64,000 nucleotides of DNA from NCBI GenBank assembly GCA_965200115.1, contig OZ241336.1:1054001-1118000 (forward strand), read 5' to 3'. A model generated the notes under the pieces. It was not told the origin of the DNA. It did not search any database and worked only from the letters and a program-made list of their open reading frames with translations. Below, piece by piece: positions 18,074-27,272 of the stretch. Source of the stretch: JAPOUP01 sp026708635. GTDB lineage: Bacteria > Pseudomonadota > Alphaproteobacteria > Rhodobacterales > Rhodobacteraceae. Both the position numbers and the translations under genes were made by a program. The stretch's first letter is position 1. The number at the start of each line of letters is the position of its first letter.

Positions 18074-19123
18074 TCACGCGCCGATCCGCGTCCCGAACCG
18101 CTCATCGAAGAGATGGCAGTTTCTGGAGGGGACCGCGATCTTCACCTGATCGCCGATTTCCGCCCTGTAGTCCTTTTGCGCCTTGACGCTGACAAGCGCG
18201 CCTCCCGCGCGGACCGTAACCATCGTCGCGTCGCCGAGCATCTCCATCGTATAGACCGGTGCCTTGATCTGCCCGTCGAAGTCGGTCACGTGCGCGTCCT
18301 CGGCGCGGCATCCCAGCGTTACCCGCCCGTCCGGTCCCTTCAGCCCTTCGATACGCACGCCATCGGCCTCGAATACGCCGCCCGACAGCGATCCCCGCAA
18401 CAGGTTCATCGCCGGTGATCCGATGAACCCGGCGACAAAGGTGTTTTCGGGACTGTCGTATATCTCCGTTGGCGTACCGACCTGCTGCACGACGCCCCGC
18501 TTCATGACGACCACGCGGTCAGCCAGCGTCATCGCCTCGATCTGGTCGTGCGTCACGTAAATCGTGGTTACCTGAAGCTCATGGCTGAGGTTCTTGATCT
18601 GGGCGCGGGTCGAGACCCGCAGTTTGGCGTCAAGGTTTGACAGGGGCTCGTCCATGAGGAATACGTTCGGTTCGCGGACGATCGCACGCGCGAGTGCGAC
18701 CCTCTGGCGCTGCCCGCCCGAAAGCTCGGCGGGCTTGCGGTGCATGAATTCGCGGAGTTCCACCATGTCCGCCGCGCGCATTACCCGCTCCTCGTGCCTT
18801 GACGGTTCGATGCCGCGAACCTTCAGGGGAAACCGGATGTTTTCGTAAACGTTCATGTTCGGGTAGAGCGCATAGCTCTGGAACACCATCGCCACGTCGC
18901 GGTCCTTGGGTTCCAGGTCGTTCACGATCTTCCCGTCGATAAGGATCTGCCCCTCGGTCACGTCCTCCAGCCCGGCGATCATGCGCATCGTGGTCGTTTT
19001 CCCGCAGCCGGACGGTCCCAACAGGACAAGGAACTCCCGATCGGCGATCGTCAGGTCGAAATTGTCGACCCCTACGAAGGATCCCCATCGTTTGCCGACG
19101 TTACGAAGCTGGATTTCGGCCAT
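18074..19123 (-). CDS. MsmK/UgpC-type ABC transporter ATP-binding protein, without adjacent permeases
   Basis: ATPase of 349 residues from the carbohydrate CUT1 importers. It has Walker A GPSGCGKTT, Q-loop MVFQSYALYP, signature LSGGQRQRVAL, Walker B VFLMDEPLS and H-loop YVTHDQ, followed by a C-terminal regulatory OB-like domain. ATG 19123 follows GGGAGA at five bases; the longer frame to 19219 starts inside the operator. It is the first gene after the predicted LacI operator. No solute-binding protein or permease lies within reach on this strand, so it must serve a transporter encoded elsewhere or is a leftover. Confidence 0.92.
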   Translation of the reverse strand: MAEIQLRNVGKRWGSFVGVDNFDLTIADREFLVLLGPSGCGKTTTMRMIAGLEDVTEGQILIDGKIVNDLEPKDRDVAMVFQSYALYPNMNVYENIRFPLKVRGIEPSRHEERVMRAADMVELREFMHRKPAELSGGQRQRVALARAIVREPNVFLMDEPLSNLDAKLRVSTRAQIKNLSHELQVTTIYVTHDQIEAMTLADRVVVMKRGVVQQVGTPTEIYDSPENTFVAGFIGSPAMNLLRGSLSGGVFEADGVRIEGLKGPDGRVTLGCRAEDAHVTDFDGQIKAPVYTMEMLGDATMVTVRAGGALVSVKAQKDYRAEIGDQVKIAVPSRNCHLFDERFGTRIGA

Positions 19124-19203
19124 GTTGGTCTCCCGGGCGGATTCGGGCGAATGTTTCCGCTTCATGACAATAATCGGGTCGGCGGATTCTCCGCAAGACA
19201 AAT

Positions 19204-19219
19204 TTGCATACGCGTGCAA
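19204..19219. promoter_or_regulatory. LacI-type operator upstream of the cluster
   Basis: Sixteen-base near-palindrome with the sequence TTGCATACGCGTGCAA: five-base TTGCA/TGCAA arms around a centre CG. This is the standard layout of LacI-family operators. It lies 80 bp before the first cluster gene, and the LacI regulator at 13808-14851 is encoded in the same operon. Confidence 0.55.
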
Positions 19220-19624
19220 CCAACCGGACGGTCTTCCGGCACCCGCCGGACATAGCGGGTCCGGAGGCCGGGTGTCCCGCCTAGGGGCGGGCTGGGGTTA
19301 TGGTTGGTTTCGGGGGCCCGCGACCACCGAGACCGGCATTTGATTGAGATTTCGTTCTGAACCGCCTCAACCCATTGACTGCGAACTGGAAATCGTATCA
19401 CCAGCTCACCACAGGAGTGAACCGCGAGTAACCGATGCGCGATACAGGCCGGTCTGGGTCCGCATCGAACGTGGCGGGCATCGCACGGACACCCCCCGCG
19501 ACTGCTTGAGCGGTCGCCTCTATCTCGACCGCGGGGCCTGTCGCACCATCGTCGGCCACAGCATGGCGGCGGACCGCAACGGCATCACTTCACTGAGGGG
19601 CGCCAGCCGACAACTTTGCCCGTT
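19220..19624. other. Intergenic region between the cluster and hicB
   Basis: About 400 bp. The left part must hold the promoter of the minus-strand cluster. A plus frame across 19344-19664 has a faint integrase-like look (RLYLDRGACRTIVGHSM) but is too weak to call. I see nothing else. Confidence 0.4.
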
Positions 19625-20014
19625 TCAGGCAGGGTCGAGTATCTCTCGCGTAGCTGCCTTCTGAACAAACGCGGAGCGCGTCATGCCACGCATGCGCGCC
19701 GCCTCGTCGAGCGTATCGACGAACCCCTTTTCCAGGCTCAGGTTCACCCGCACGACCCGCTTCCGGTCATGCACATAGGGAATCATCATAAGCACCGCGC
19801 CCTCCGCGATACTCCCGGCGGCTTGCTCCCGCACCGCTTCGATTCCGTGCGGCGGCGCAGGCTCACAGTCTTCGAAGAACAGGCTCAACGCCTCGATAGC
19901 GTTGGGAACGATGTCATCGAAGCTGTCGGCGGCCGAGTAGCATCCCGGCACCTCCGGAAACCGGACCCCGTAGGCGCTTCCAGGGTCCTTGTCGATGACA
20001 GCGACATAGTGCAT
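19625..20014 (-). CDS. hicB: HicB-like antitoxin
   Basis: Antitoxin of 129 residues. The N-terminal half is a degenerate RNase-H-like HicB domain (HYVAVIDKDPGSAYGVRFPE, VPGCYSAADSFDDIVPNAIE). The C-terminus carries a ribbon-helix-helix DNA-binding segment (VRVNLSLEKGFVDTLDEAAR, RGMTRSAFVQKAA). ATG 20014 was chosen because residues upstream of it lie inside hicA's end and are not HicB-like. It follows hicA by ten bases. The protein should neutralise HicA and repress the pair. Confidence 0.9.
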   Translation of the reverse strand: MHYVAVIDKDPGSAYGVRFPEVPGCYSAADSFDDIVPNAIEALSLFFEDCEPAPPHGIEAVREQAAGSIAEGAVLMMIPYVHDRKRVVRVNLSLEKGFVDTLDEAARMRGMTRSAFVQKAATREILDPA

Positions 20015-20024
20015 GGCTGCCTCC

Positions 20025-20207
20025 TCAATCCCAGCCCACCCGCCTGGCGATGCTCCGGGCGGCGCCAACGGGCAGGTCCTTCTTCGGATGCGGAACAACC
20101 ACGGTGATCGTGCCCTTTCTGAACTTGTGGTGCGACCCCTTTACGCTCACCAATTCGAACTCCTCGGCCTTGAGACGCCTGACGATGTCTCGGCTGTTGC
20201 GCAACAT
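20025..20207 (-). CDS. hicA: HicA-like mRNA interferase toxin
   Basis: Toxin of 60 residues with a dsRNA-binding-like fold. It reads RDIVRRLKAEEFELVSVKGS then HHKFRKGTITVVVPHPKKDL, including the catalytic His in GSHHKF (26-27), and ends IARRVGW as usual. ATG 20207 fits the family start; a TTG two codons upstream is possible. The ribosome site is weak, as is common for toxins. The AT-rich TATATA just upstream may be part of the promoter. Confidence 0.9.
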   Translation of the reverse strand: MLRNSRDIVRRLKAEEFELVSVKGSHHKFRKGTITVVVPHPKKDLPVGAARSIARRVGWD

Positions 20208-20680
20208 ACGCAACTATATACACACGAGGACAGCCGGTGCAATGAACACGTTGCCGGACGGGATCGAAGGGTGCGGTCTTGATCGTGGCGCCACTTCCAG
20301 CCGCGCGATCACCCATGCGACCGGGCTCGACCCAAATGGTAATGTCCGAGCCCATTCGCATCTATTCCGAGCCAGGCCGCGACCACAATCGTTCGGCAAT
20401 CCGTAGGGGCAGGATCTGTTTCGCGTCCAGGGAGACGCCGGTCACTGACCTTGCCTCAATCCGGTCGATCAGAATGCCCGGGAACGCAAAGCCGGCGCCG
20501 AGAACGGCGATGGCGAGGACAATCCGGGCAATGCCAAACCCGACAGTCCAACGTTGGTTTTCGGATCGACCGCTTGACCCAGCTCCGCTTCAGAAGTCGC
20601 TATCCGACCCCGGCAGGAAGCTGGAATCGGACGATTGGCTTTCGGCCGCCGCCGCGTTAACCGATGGCGCGCTTCAGCTC
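20208..20680. other. Intergenic region between hicA and the response regulator
   Basis: About 470 bp holding the hicAB promoter on its left. On the minus strand 20362-20589 is open for 76 codons and encodes a hydrophobic helix (GIARIVLAIAVLGAGFAFPG) followed by a short polar tail ending WSRPGSE. It lacks an ATG, GTG or TTG before the helix, so it may be a pseudogene or a shifted small membrane protein. I do not call it as a gene. Confidence 0.35.
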
Positions 20681-21367
20681 CTAGGCAACCAGCCTGTAGC
20701 CTCCTGATTCCGTTACCAGAAGACAGGCGTTGGACGGATCGGGCTCGATCTTCTGACGCAGCCTGTAGATATGGGTCTCAAGTGTATGTGTGGTGACCCC
20801 GGCGTTGTATCCCCAGACCTCATGCAACAGCACATCGCGCGCCACAACGCCATCGGTTGCCCGATAAAGAAACTTGAGGATGTTCGTTTCCTTTTCGGTG
20901 AGTCGAATCTTGCTTTCATCCTCGGCCAATAGCAGCTTCATGGATGGCTTGAACACGTAGGGTCCAAGCTGGAAGATCGCATCCTCCGACTGTTCGTGCT
21001 GGCGCAACTGCGCCCGTATCCGCGCGAGCAACACGGGAAACTTGAACGGTTTCGTGACGTAATCGTTCGCGCCGGCATCCAGTCCGAGGATCGTGTCGCT
21101 ATCGCTCTCGTGGCCGGTCAGCATGACGATCGGACACTTCACGCCCTGCTTGCGCATCACGCGGCAAAGCTCGCGTCCGTCCGTATCCGGCAACCCGACG
21201 TCAAGGATCACCAGATCATAGAATCCAGCCTTGATCTTTGCCATGGCGTCATGTCCGTCGACCGCCTCGAAAACGTCGAAATCCTCGGTCATTAGAAGTT
21301 GCTCACCGAGAGCCTCACGCAGGTCCTCGTCGTCATCGACAAGCAGGATTTTTTTCAGGCTGGACAT
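20681..21367 (-). CDS. cenR: OmpR-family response regulator, CenR-like
   Basis: Response regulator of 228 residues. The receiver domain has the acidic pocket VDDDED, phosphoacceptor D56 (LVILDVGLPDTDG), and K106 (YVTKPF). A winged-helix output domain follows (RLTEKETNILKFLYR, DVLLHEVWGYNAGVTTHTLE, THIYRLRQKIEPDPS). Sequence and position next to ribA match the essential cell-envelope regulator CenR of Caulobacter and Rhodobacter as I remember it; the partner kinase CenK is not here. ATG 21367 has GAGG at nine bases; an earlier in-frame ATG adds five residues. Confidence 0.85.
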   Translation of the reverse strand: MSSLKKILLVDDDEDLREALGEQLLMTEDFDVFEAVDGHDAMAKIKAGFYDLVILDVGLPDTDGRELCRVMRKQGVKCPIVMLTGHESDSDTILGLDAGANDYVTKPFKFPVLLARIRAQLRQHEQSEDAIFQLGPYVFKPSMKLLLAEDESKIRLTEKETNILKFLYRATDGVVARDVLLHEVWGYNAGVTTHTLETHIYRLRQKIEPDPSNACLLVTESGGYRLVA

Positions 21368-21526
21368 ATGTATGTGCCTCATCGCTTGTGGTTTCGAGAC
21401 CGAATTGAACTATTCTCAAGGATTTTCGCAAGATGCGGTACGGAAATTTCACGGTCTCGTGTCGACAGTTGTGAATTGTTTCAGGCCACTGTTGCAATTC
21501 CGATCCCTTCCGAGCACGAAGAATGA

Positions 21527-22612
21527 ATGACGCTGTCCCCGTCCCCCTTTGAATCCCTCGCCCGCGCCCGTGCCGACCTGCGCATAGGCCTGCCCGTGGT
21601 TCTGACCGCCACCGCCGGATCGGCCGTGGTCATCGCGGCCGAAACGCTGATGGCCGAACGGCTGGCGGGCCTGCGCCGGCTTGGCGATCCAGTTCTGGCG
21701 GTTACCGCGCGACGCGCCGATACGCTGAAGGCACGGGTCTATGACGGAGATCTGGCGCGCGTCCCGCTCTGCGGGAATGTCGACGTTTCATGGATCATTG
21801 GCGTGGCCAACCCCGCCGATGATCTTACCATGCCGCTAAAAGGGCCGTTCAGCACCCTGCGTGGCGGCGACGCGACCCTCGCCCGCACGGGGATCAGGCT
21901 TGCCAGAGCCGCACGACTGCTACCGGCCGTCGTCATGGTTGATGTCCCAGACGAGAATCTCCCCGCCTTGAGCCAGCTCACCCGGATCGATGCCAGCCTC
22001 GCCACATCAATACTTGACACACCCACCCAACTGCAGAGAGTGATCAGCGCGCGCATTCCCCTGGAGGTTTCCGAAACGGCGCGACTGCACGTCTTCCGTC
22101 CCCGGGAAGGCTCGGAAGAGCACAACGCCATCGAGATCGGCAGACCGACCCGCGGGACGCCCATTCTGGTCCGGCTTCATTCCGCCTGCTTCACCGGGGA
22201 CCTTCTGGGATCACTGAAGTGTGACTGCGGCGCGCAACTGCGCGCCGCATTGAAACGAATGGGAGATGACGGAGCGGGAGTCCTGCTATATCTAAACCAG
22301 GAGGGCCGCGGCATCGGCCTCGCGAACAAGATGCGCGCCTACTCCCTTCAGGATCAGGGCTTCGACACGGTCGAGGCGAATCACCGTCTTGGCTTTGAGG
22401 ACGATGAACGCGATTTCCGGATCGGCGCCGAGATGCTCGCGCAGATGGGGTTTTCCAGAATTCGGCTGCTGACCAATAATCCCGCGAAGGTCGAGATGAT
22501 GCGTGAGCACGGGATCGCGGTGACCGAACGCGTTCCCCTCCTGGTCGGGCTCAATCCACTCAATGCAAGGTATCTCGATACAAAGGCGAAGAAATCCGGG
22601 CACATTCTGTGA
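21527..22612 (+). CDS. ribA: GTP cyclohydrolase II with degenerate RibB-like N-terminal domain
   Basis: First step of riboflavin synthesis: GTP to 2,5-diamino-6-ribosylamino-pyrimidinone 5'-phosphate, formate and pyrophosphate. The C-terminal half has the zinc cysteines C221, C232 and C234 (CFTGDLLGSLKCDCGAQL), the GTP-binding YLNQEGRGIGLANKMRAY and LTNNPAKV. The first 180 residues resemble the alphaproteobacterial RibA extension related to DHBP synthase without its catalytic residues. Full length is 361 residues. It is divergent from the response regulator. Confidence 0.95.
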   Translation: MTLSPSPFESLARARADLRIGLPVVLTATAGSAVVIAAETLMAERLAGLRRLGDPVLAVTARRADTLKARVYDGDLARVPLCGNVDVSWIIGVANPADDLTMPLKGPFSTLRGGDATLARTGIRLARAARLLPAVVMVDVPDENLPALSQLTRIDASLATSILDTPTQLQRVISARIPLEVSETARLHVFRPREGSEEHNAIEIGRPTRGTPILVRLHSACFTGDLLGSLKCDCGAQLRAALKRMGDDGAGVLLYLNQEGRGIGLANKMRAYSLQDQGFDTVEANHRLGFEDDERDFRIGAEMLAQMGFSRIRLLTNNPAKVEMMREHGIAVTERVPLLVGLNPLNARYLDTKAKKSGHIL

Positions 22613-22802
22613 ACGCGGACGCCACACCGGTCGTGTGCCGTTTTCCCGTCCGCCCCGACCCCGCGGTCGACTTCCGCCAACCACCGGACAGGGCATACCC
22701 CGACCCGAGCGCGACGCCCCGGCACCAGGGCTTTGCGGGAATCCGGATGGAATGCCTATCCACGCCGAAAGTATCGAATATCTCCACCGCGGGCCCGGCT
22801 AA

Positions 22803-23324
22803 GTGCTGAAGCGGCGCCCGGGACCGGCGTATGGCCGGAGCAGCCTGGTTCTGACCGGCCTGGGGCTGCGGTTCCTGGGTCAAACCTTTCCCTGTTCCAT
22901 AGGCCGAACCGGAGTCCGCGCGGACAAGCGCGAGGGTGATGGCGCGACACCCGGAGGAACGCATCGGATAATCGGCTGCCTCTATAGATCGGATAGGCTG
23001 ATCCGCCCCGCTCCGTGGGCGGTTCCGATCCGTTTGGACGACCTGTGGTGCGATGATCCGGCGTCACCGGACTACAACCGCCCTGTCCGCGCGCCATGCG
23101 CGGCAAGCCACGAAGCGCTCCGCAGACCTGATCCGTTATATGACATCGTCCTTCTGACCGACTGGAACTGGCCCGACGCGGTAGCCGGCCGGGGGTCAGC
23201 CATATTCCTGCATCAATGGCGCAGGCCCCGCCATCCCACCGAAGGATGCGTCGCGGTTCACAGAGAGCACTTGATCCGGATCGCCGGGAGCGCGGCGCCC
23301 GGTACCCGATTGATTGTTTCCTGA
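22803..23324 (+). CDS. L,D-transpeptidase family protein (YkuD domain)
   Basis: Protein of 173 residues with the YkuD fold: GRTGVRADKREGDGATPGG near the start, then the catalytic stretch IFLHQWRRPRHPTEGCVAVH with His and the nucleophilic Cys. Such enzymes form 3-3 crosslinks or anchor proteins to peptidoglycan. The annotated start is GTG 22803, directly after an in-frame stop, with no clear ribosome site or signal peptide, so a later start or a missed upstream segment is possible. It follows ribA by 190 bp, an association I remember from related genomes. Confidence 0.85.
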   Translation: MLKRRPGPAYGRSSLVLTGLGLRFLGQTFPCSIGRTGVRADKREGDGATPGGTHRIIGCLYRSDRLIRPAPWAVPIRLDDLWCDDPASPDYNRPVRAPCAASHEALRRPDPLYDIVLLTDWNWPDAVAGRGSAIFLHQWRRPRHPTEGCVAVHREHLIRIAGSAAPGTRLIVS

Positions 23325-23530
23325 GTTTCCGAACCGTCTCTCCGGGCGACCCGCGGAACACCCGTAAGCGGGATGCACGCGAACGATCCGCCCATATCGC
23401 ATACCTTCAACGCCTACCGAAGACGGGGCGTCCGGAACCCTGGCGAAGACCGCCGGACGCGTCGAGGCGTTGGAGGAAACGTCCGGCAGGAGGTCAGGGG
23501 ACCGCGCGCGAGCCGCGCCGCGGATGCCGC

Positions 23531-25240
23531 TCAGCCTTCGATCTGACCCTCGATGCCTTCGCTCGCAAGCCAGTCGAGACGCGGCATCAGGCTGAGAAGC
23601 GATCGCGTGTACTCTTCCTTCGGCGCGGCGAAGAGCGCCTCGGCGTCCTGGATTTCCACCATGCGGCCGTTCCGCATGACGGCGACGCGATCGCACATCT
23701 GCCGCACCACCGGCAGGTCGTGCGATATGAACAGCATCGTGAGGTTCAGGCGCTCCCGCAGGTCCATCAGGATGTTGAGAATCTGCGCCTGGATCGAGAC
23801 GTCGAGCGCGGATGTCGGCTCGTCGCAGATCAGGAACTTCGGTTGCGTCGCGAGCGCCCGGGCGATTGAGATGCGCTGGCGTTGGCCACCGGAGAACTCG
23901 TGCGGGTACTTGAGCCCCGCGGCCGCGCCAAGCCCGACATGCTCGAGCAGTTCGTCGACCCTCCGCCTCAGCGCCTTGCCCGACAGCAGCCCGTGATGGA
24001 GCGCGGGTTCGGCGACTATGGCATCAACCCGCATGAGCGGATTGAGCGACGAGTAGGGATCCTGAAAGACCATCTGGATCTGACGGCGGTACCAGGCGAT
24101 GGAGCCGGAACCGGTGACCGGCTTTCCGTCGTACAGGATCGTACCGCCGTCAGCCCTGCTGAGCCCGGCGATCATGCGTGCCACCGTGGACTTTCCGGAA
24201 CCCGATTCGCCGACGATTCCGAACACCTCGCCCTGGAGGATGTCGAAACTGACGCTGTCTACGGCGACAAGGTATTTCCGCCGCGACGGAATGAACGAGC
24301 GTCTCTGAAGGAAGCGCTTGGCGAGGCCCCTTATCTCGAACAGTGGCTTGCCCGCCTCTGCACGGGTCCTGTTCCAGTTCCGCGCCAGGTCATCGATCCG
24401 GAATTCGGTGGCGCGCCCGTCATGGGAAACGAGCGGAAACCGGTGCAGCTTCGCGTCGGGGCGCGGGACGGCGGCGATTAGCGACTTCGTGTAGGGATGG
24501 CTCGGCTTGCCCAGAACGAGTCTTGTGGCGCCTGTCTCCACGACCTTGCCGCGGTGCATGACGGTGACGCGATCCGTCGTGTCGGCAATGACGCCCATGT
24601 CGTGAGTGATGAGGATTACGCCGACCTGTCGCTCGTTCGCGAGTTCCCTTATGAGATCCAGGATCTGAGCCTGGATCGAGACGTCAAGCGCGGTTGTCGG
24701 CTCGTCGGCGATGATGACGCCGGGCTCCGAGCAGAGCGCGAGCGCGATGACAACGCGCTGCCGCATGCCGCCGGAGAACTGGTGCGGGTACTGGTCGAGC
24801 CGCGTCCCGGGCTCGGGAATCCCGACGCGTGCAAGCAGGTCAAGCGACCGCTCGCGGGCTTCGGCGTCGGTCACGCCCAGATGGGCCTTGATGGTTTCCG
24901 TCAGTTGTTCGCGAATCGTGAAGAGCGGGTTGAGCGACGTCAGCGGATCCTGGAAGATCATGCTGATCTCGCAGCCGCGCAGCCGCCGCATTGCCACCCG
25001 ATCGAGTCCCGAGATGATCTCGTTCCTGAGCCGGATCGTACCGCCCGTGATCCTGCCCGGACGCTCCAGAAGCGCCATGATCGCCGCCCCGATCGTCGAC
25101 TTCCCCGCCCCGGATTCGCCGACTAGACCATGGATTTCGCCGGGCGAGACCGTCAGGCTGGCCCTGTCCACGGCGACGAGGACCTCCCTTCGCGTCGGAA
25201 ACTCGACCGTCAGGTCGGCGATGTCGAGAATTGCGCTCAC
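23531..25240 (-). CDS. Fused dipeptide/nickel-type ABC transporter ATPases (DppD-DppF)
   Basis: Single polypeptide of 569 residues holding both ATPases of a peptide-type importer. The first has [19 protein letters not shown] and [11 protein letters not shown]; the second, after about residue 300, has [25 protein letters not shown] and [10 protein letters not shown]. Each half carries the H-loop (LITHDMG, FISHDLP) and the oligopeptide C-terminal motif (HPYTKSL, EEYTRSL). Last gene of the operon, 64 bp after the permease. Energises uptake of peptides or a similar solute. Confidence 0.95.
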   Translation of the reverse strand: MSAILDIADLTVEFPTRREVLVAVDRASLTVSPGEIHGLVGESGAGKSTIGAAIMALLERPGRITGGTIRLRNEIISGLDRVAMRRLRGCEISMIFQDPLTSLNPLFTIREQLTETIKAHLGVTDAEARERSLDLLARVGIPEPGTRLDQYPHQFSGGMRQRVVIALALCSEPGVIIADEPTTALDVSIQAQILDLIRELANERQVGVILITHDMGVIADTTDRVTVMHRGKVVETGATRLVLGKPSHPYTKSLIAAVPRPDAKLHRFPLVSHDGRATEFRIDDLARNWNRTRAEAGKPLFEIRGLAKRFLQRRSFIPSRRKYLVAVDSVSFDILQGEVFGIVGESGSGKSTVARMIAGLSRADGGTILYDGKPVTGSGSIAWYRRQIQMVFQDPYSSLNPLMRVDAIVAEPALHHGLLSGKALRRRVDELLEHVGLGAAAGLKYPHEFSGGQRQRISIARALATQPKFLICDEPTSALDVSIQAQILNILMDLRERLNLTMLFISHDLPVVRQMCDRVAVMRNGRMVEIQDAEALFAAPKEEYTRSLLSLMPRLDWLASEGIEGQIEG

Positions 25241-25304
25241 CGGCTGCCCGGCATTGGCGTGAGCCGTCGTTGTCGGCTGTCCGGGATCCTGGTCCGGGCC
25301 ATGC

Positions 25305-26264
25305 CTATCTCAGCTTCGGGTTCAGCGCGTCGCGCAGCCAGTCGCCGAGAAGATTCACGGAGAGGGCAAGCGCAAGCAGCGTGCAGGCGGGGAAGAAAAG
25401 GATCCACCATTCACCGGAGAACAGGAATCCCTGGCCGATCCGGATCAGCGTTCCGAGCGAGGGCTGTGTAGGCGGCGCGCCGACCCCGAGGAAGGACAGC
25501 GTCGCCTCGGCGATGATGGCGAGCGCCAGCGAGATCGTCGCGATCACCAGTACGGGCGAGAGGACGTTCGGCAGGATGTGGCGGATCATGACCGCGGCCC
25601 CCGACCTGCCGATGAGCTGCGCGGCCTGAACGTACTCCTTCTTCGCTTCGACAAGCGTGGCGCCACGCACGACACGCGCGAACTGAACCCAGTCGGAAAG
25701 TCCGATCGCGAGAATCAGTACCCAGATGGCGATCTGGTCGCGGTATTCGACGGGCGTGAACCCCTTGGCGATGCCGAAGATCAGCATCGCGACAAGAATC
25801 GCGGGGAAGGTCAACTGCACGTCGGCGACGCGCATGATGACCGTTTCAGCCCACCCGCCGCGGTAGCCGGCAATCAGGCCCAGCGTCACGCCGATCGCCA
25901 TGGCGAGCAACACGGCCGAGAAGCCCACCAGAAGCGAGATGCGCATGCCGTAGAGAATGGTCGACAGCACGTCACGGCCCTGGTCGTCCGTGCCGAGCAG
26001 GAAGCTCTCCCCGGTAAACGCGTTCGGCGTGCCGGGCGCCGTAAACCCGTTCATCAGGTTAAGCGTCGCGGGATCAAATGGGTCGTGCGGCGCGATCAGC
26101 GGTGCAAAGACGGCGCCCGAAACCAGAAGCGCAACCACGACGAAGGAGACCACGGCAAGCGGCGAGTGGCGGAACGCCCACGCGAGATCGCTTTGCCACG
26201 CCACCCTGACCCGCAGCAGGGCAATGGGGTCCTGTCGGTCAGGTGCGGTGCGGGCGCCTTTCAT
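25305..26264 (-). CDS. Peptide-type ABC transporter permease, DppC family
   Basis: Inner-membrane permease of 319 residues with six predicted helices. An N-terminal OppC-type segment (SPLAVVSFVVVALLVSGAVF, PLIAPHDPF) is followed by LGTDDQGRDVLSTILYGMRI. The EAA loop is EAKKEYVQAAQLIGRSGAAV with MIRHILPN. It overlaps the DppB-like gene stop by four bases (ATGA). Forms the heterodimeric channel with the next protein upstream. Confidence 0.95.
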   Translation of the reverse strand: MKGARTAPDRQDPIALLRVRVAWQSDLAWAFRHSPLAVVSFVVVALLVSGAVFAPLIAPHDPFDPATLNLMNGFTAPGTPNAFTGESFLLGTDDQGRDVLSTILYGMRISLLVGFSAVLLAMAIGVTLGLIAGYRGGWAETVIMRVADVQLTFPAILVAMLIFGIAKGFTPVEYRDQIAIWVLILAIGLSDWVQFARVVRGATLVEAKKEYVQAAQLIGRSGAAVMIRHILPNVLSPVLVIATISLALAIIAEATLSFLGVGAPPTQPSLGTLIRIGQGFLFSGEWWILFFPACTLLALALSVNLLGDWLRDALNPKLR

Positions 26265-27238
26265 GCCGTGTTACCCTCGCCGCGGAGACGGGGATCGATC
26301 GCGACATAGAGGAGATCGACCACGAGGTTGATTCCGACGAACATGACCGAGATCAGCATGAGGTAGGCCGCCATCACCGGGATGTCGACAAACTGGATCG
26401 CATTGATGAAGAGCAGCCCGACGCCCGGCCACTGGAACACCGTTTCGGTGATTATCGCGAAGGCTATGATCGAGCCGAGCTGCAGGCCGATCACGGTGAT
26501 GACCGGGACGAGCGTGTTCTTCAGCGCATGGCGGAAATTCACGACGCGCTCGGAGAGTCCCCTGGCGCGGGCGAAGCTGATGTAGTCCTGCCTGAGAACC
26601 TCAAGCATCTCGGCCCGCACGAGCCGCATGATCAGCGTCATCTGGTACAGGCCGAGCGTGACCGCGGGCAGGACAAGCGCCTTCAGGCCGCTCACGGTGA
26701 GAAAGCCGGTGGACCATCCGCCGACATCGACCACTTCACCGCGCCCGAAACTCGGAAGCAGGTCGAGTTCCACCGAGAACAGGTAGATCAGGAGGATGCC
26801 GATGAGAAACGTGGGAAGGCTAACTCCGATGAGCGATCCCGTCATGATCAGGTTCGAGGCCCAGCCGTCGCGTCGGATCGCGGTGAAGACGCCGAGCACG
26901 ATGCCCAGCGCGATGGCGAAGAGGCCGCTGACGGCCGCCAGTTCCAGCGTCGCCGGCGCGCGCTCGCCAATGATCTCCGCGACGGGGCGGCCCTGCCTGT
27001 AGCTGACCCCGAAATTGCCCTGCGCCGCGTTTTCGAGAAAGCGCCAGTACTGCACGGGAAACGGCTGGTCGAGGCCAAGCTGCGTGCGCAGGCGCTCGAT
27101 GTCGGCCTGGGTGCGTTCCTGGCCGAGCATGTTGTCGATCGGGTCGCCCACGAACCGGAACATGGAAAACGCCACGAGACCGACGATGAGCAGCACGACG
27201 ACGGACTGGAAGACGCGGCGGACGATGTAGTTCAGCAC
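26261..27238 (-). CDS. Peptide-type ABC transporter permease, DppB family
   Basis: Permease of 325 residues starting with the typical YIVRRVFQSVVVLLIVGLVA. It contains RTQLGLDQPFPVQYWRF, GVSYRQGRPV and the EAA loop DYISFARARGLSERVV with FRHALKN. It follows the solute-binding-protein gene by 94 bp, in which a GC-rich hairpin lies (27273-27302), and overlaps the next permease by four bases. Confidence 0.95.
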   Translation of the reverse strand: MLNYIVRRVFQSVVVLLIVGLVAFSMFRFVGDPIDNMLGQERTQADIERLRTQLGLDQPFPVQYWRFLENAAQGNFGVSYRQGRPVAEIIGERAPATLELAAVSGLFAIALGIVLGVFTAIRRDGWASNLIMTGSLIGVSLPTFLIGILLIYLFSVELDLLPSFGRGEVVDVGGWSTGFLTVSGLKALVLPAVTLGLYQMTLIMRLVRAEMLEVLRQDYISFARARGLSERVVNFRHALKNTLVPVITVIGLQLGSIIAFAIITETVFQWPGVGLLFINAIQFVDIPVMAAYLMLISVMFVGINLVVDLLYVAIDPRLRGEGNTA

Positions 27239-27272
27239 CTGGCCGCCCCGTGACCGGTTCGTCCCGGCGGGC

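Noticed and set aside
19344..19664. Plus frame with a faint integrase-like segment (RLYLDRGACRTIVGHSM)
   Set aside because: Only a short stretch resembles IS3-type transposases, without the catalytic residues or flanking domains.
26243..27253. Plus-strand open frame of 336 codons
   Set aside because: Antisense to the DppB-like permease; it is rich in Asp, His, Glu and Arg as expected from the reverse complement of membrane-protein codons.
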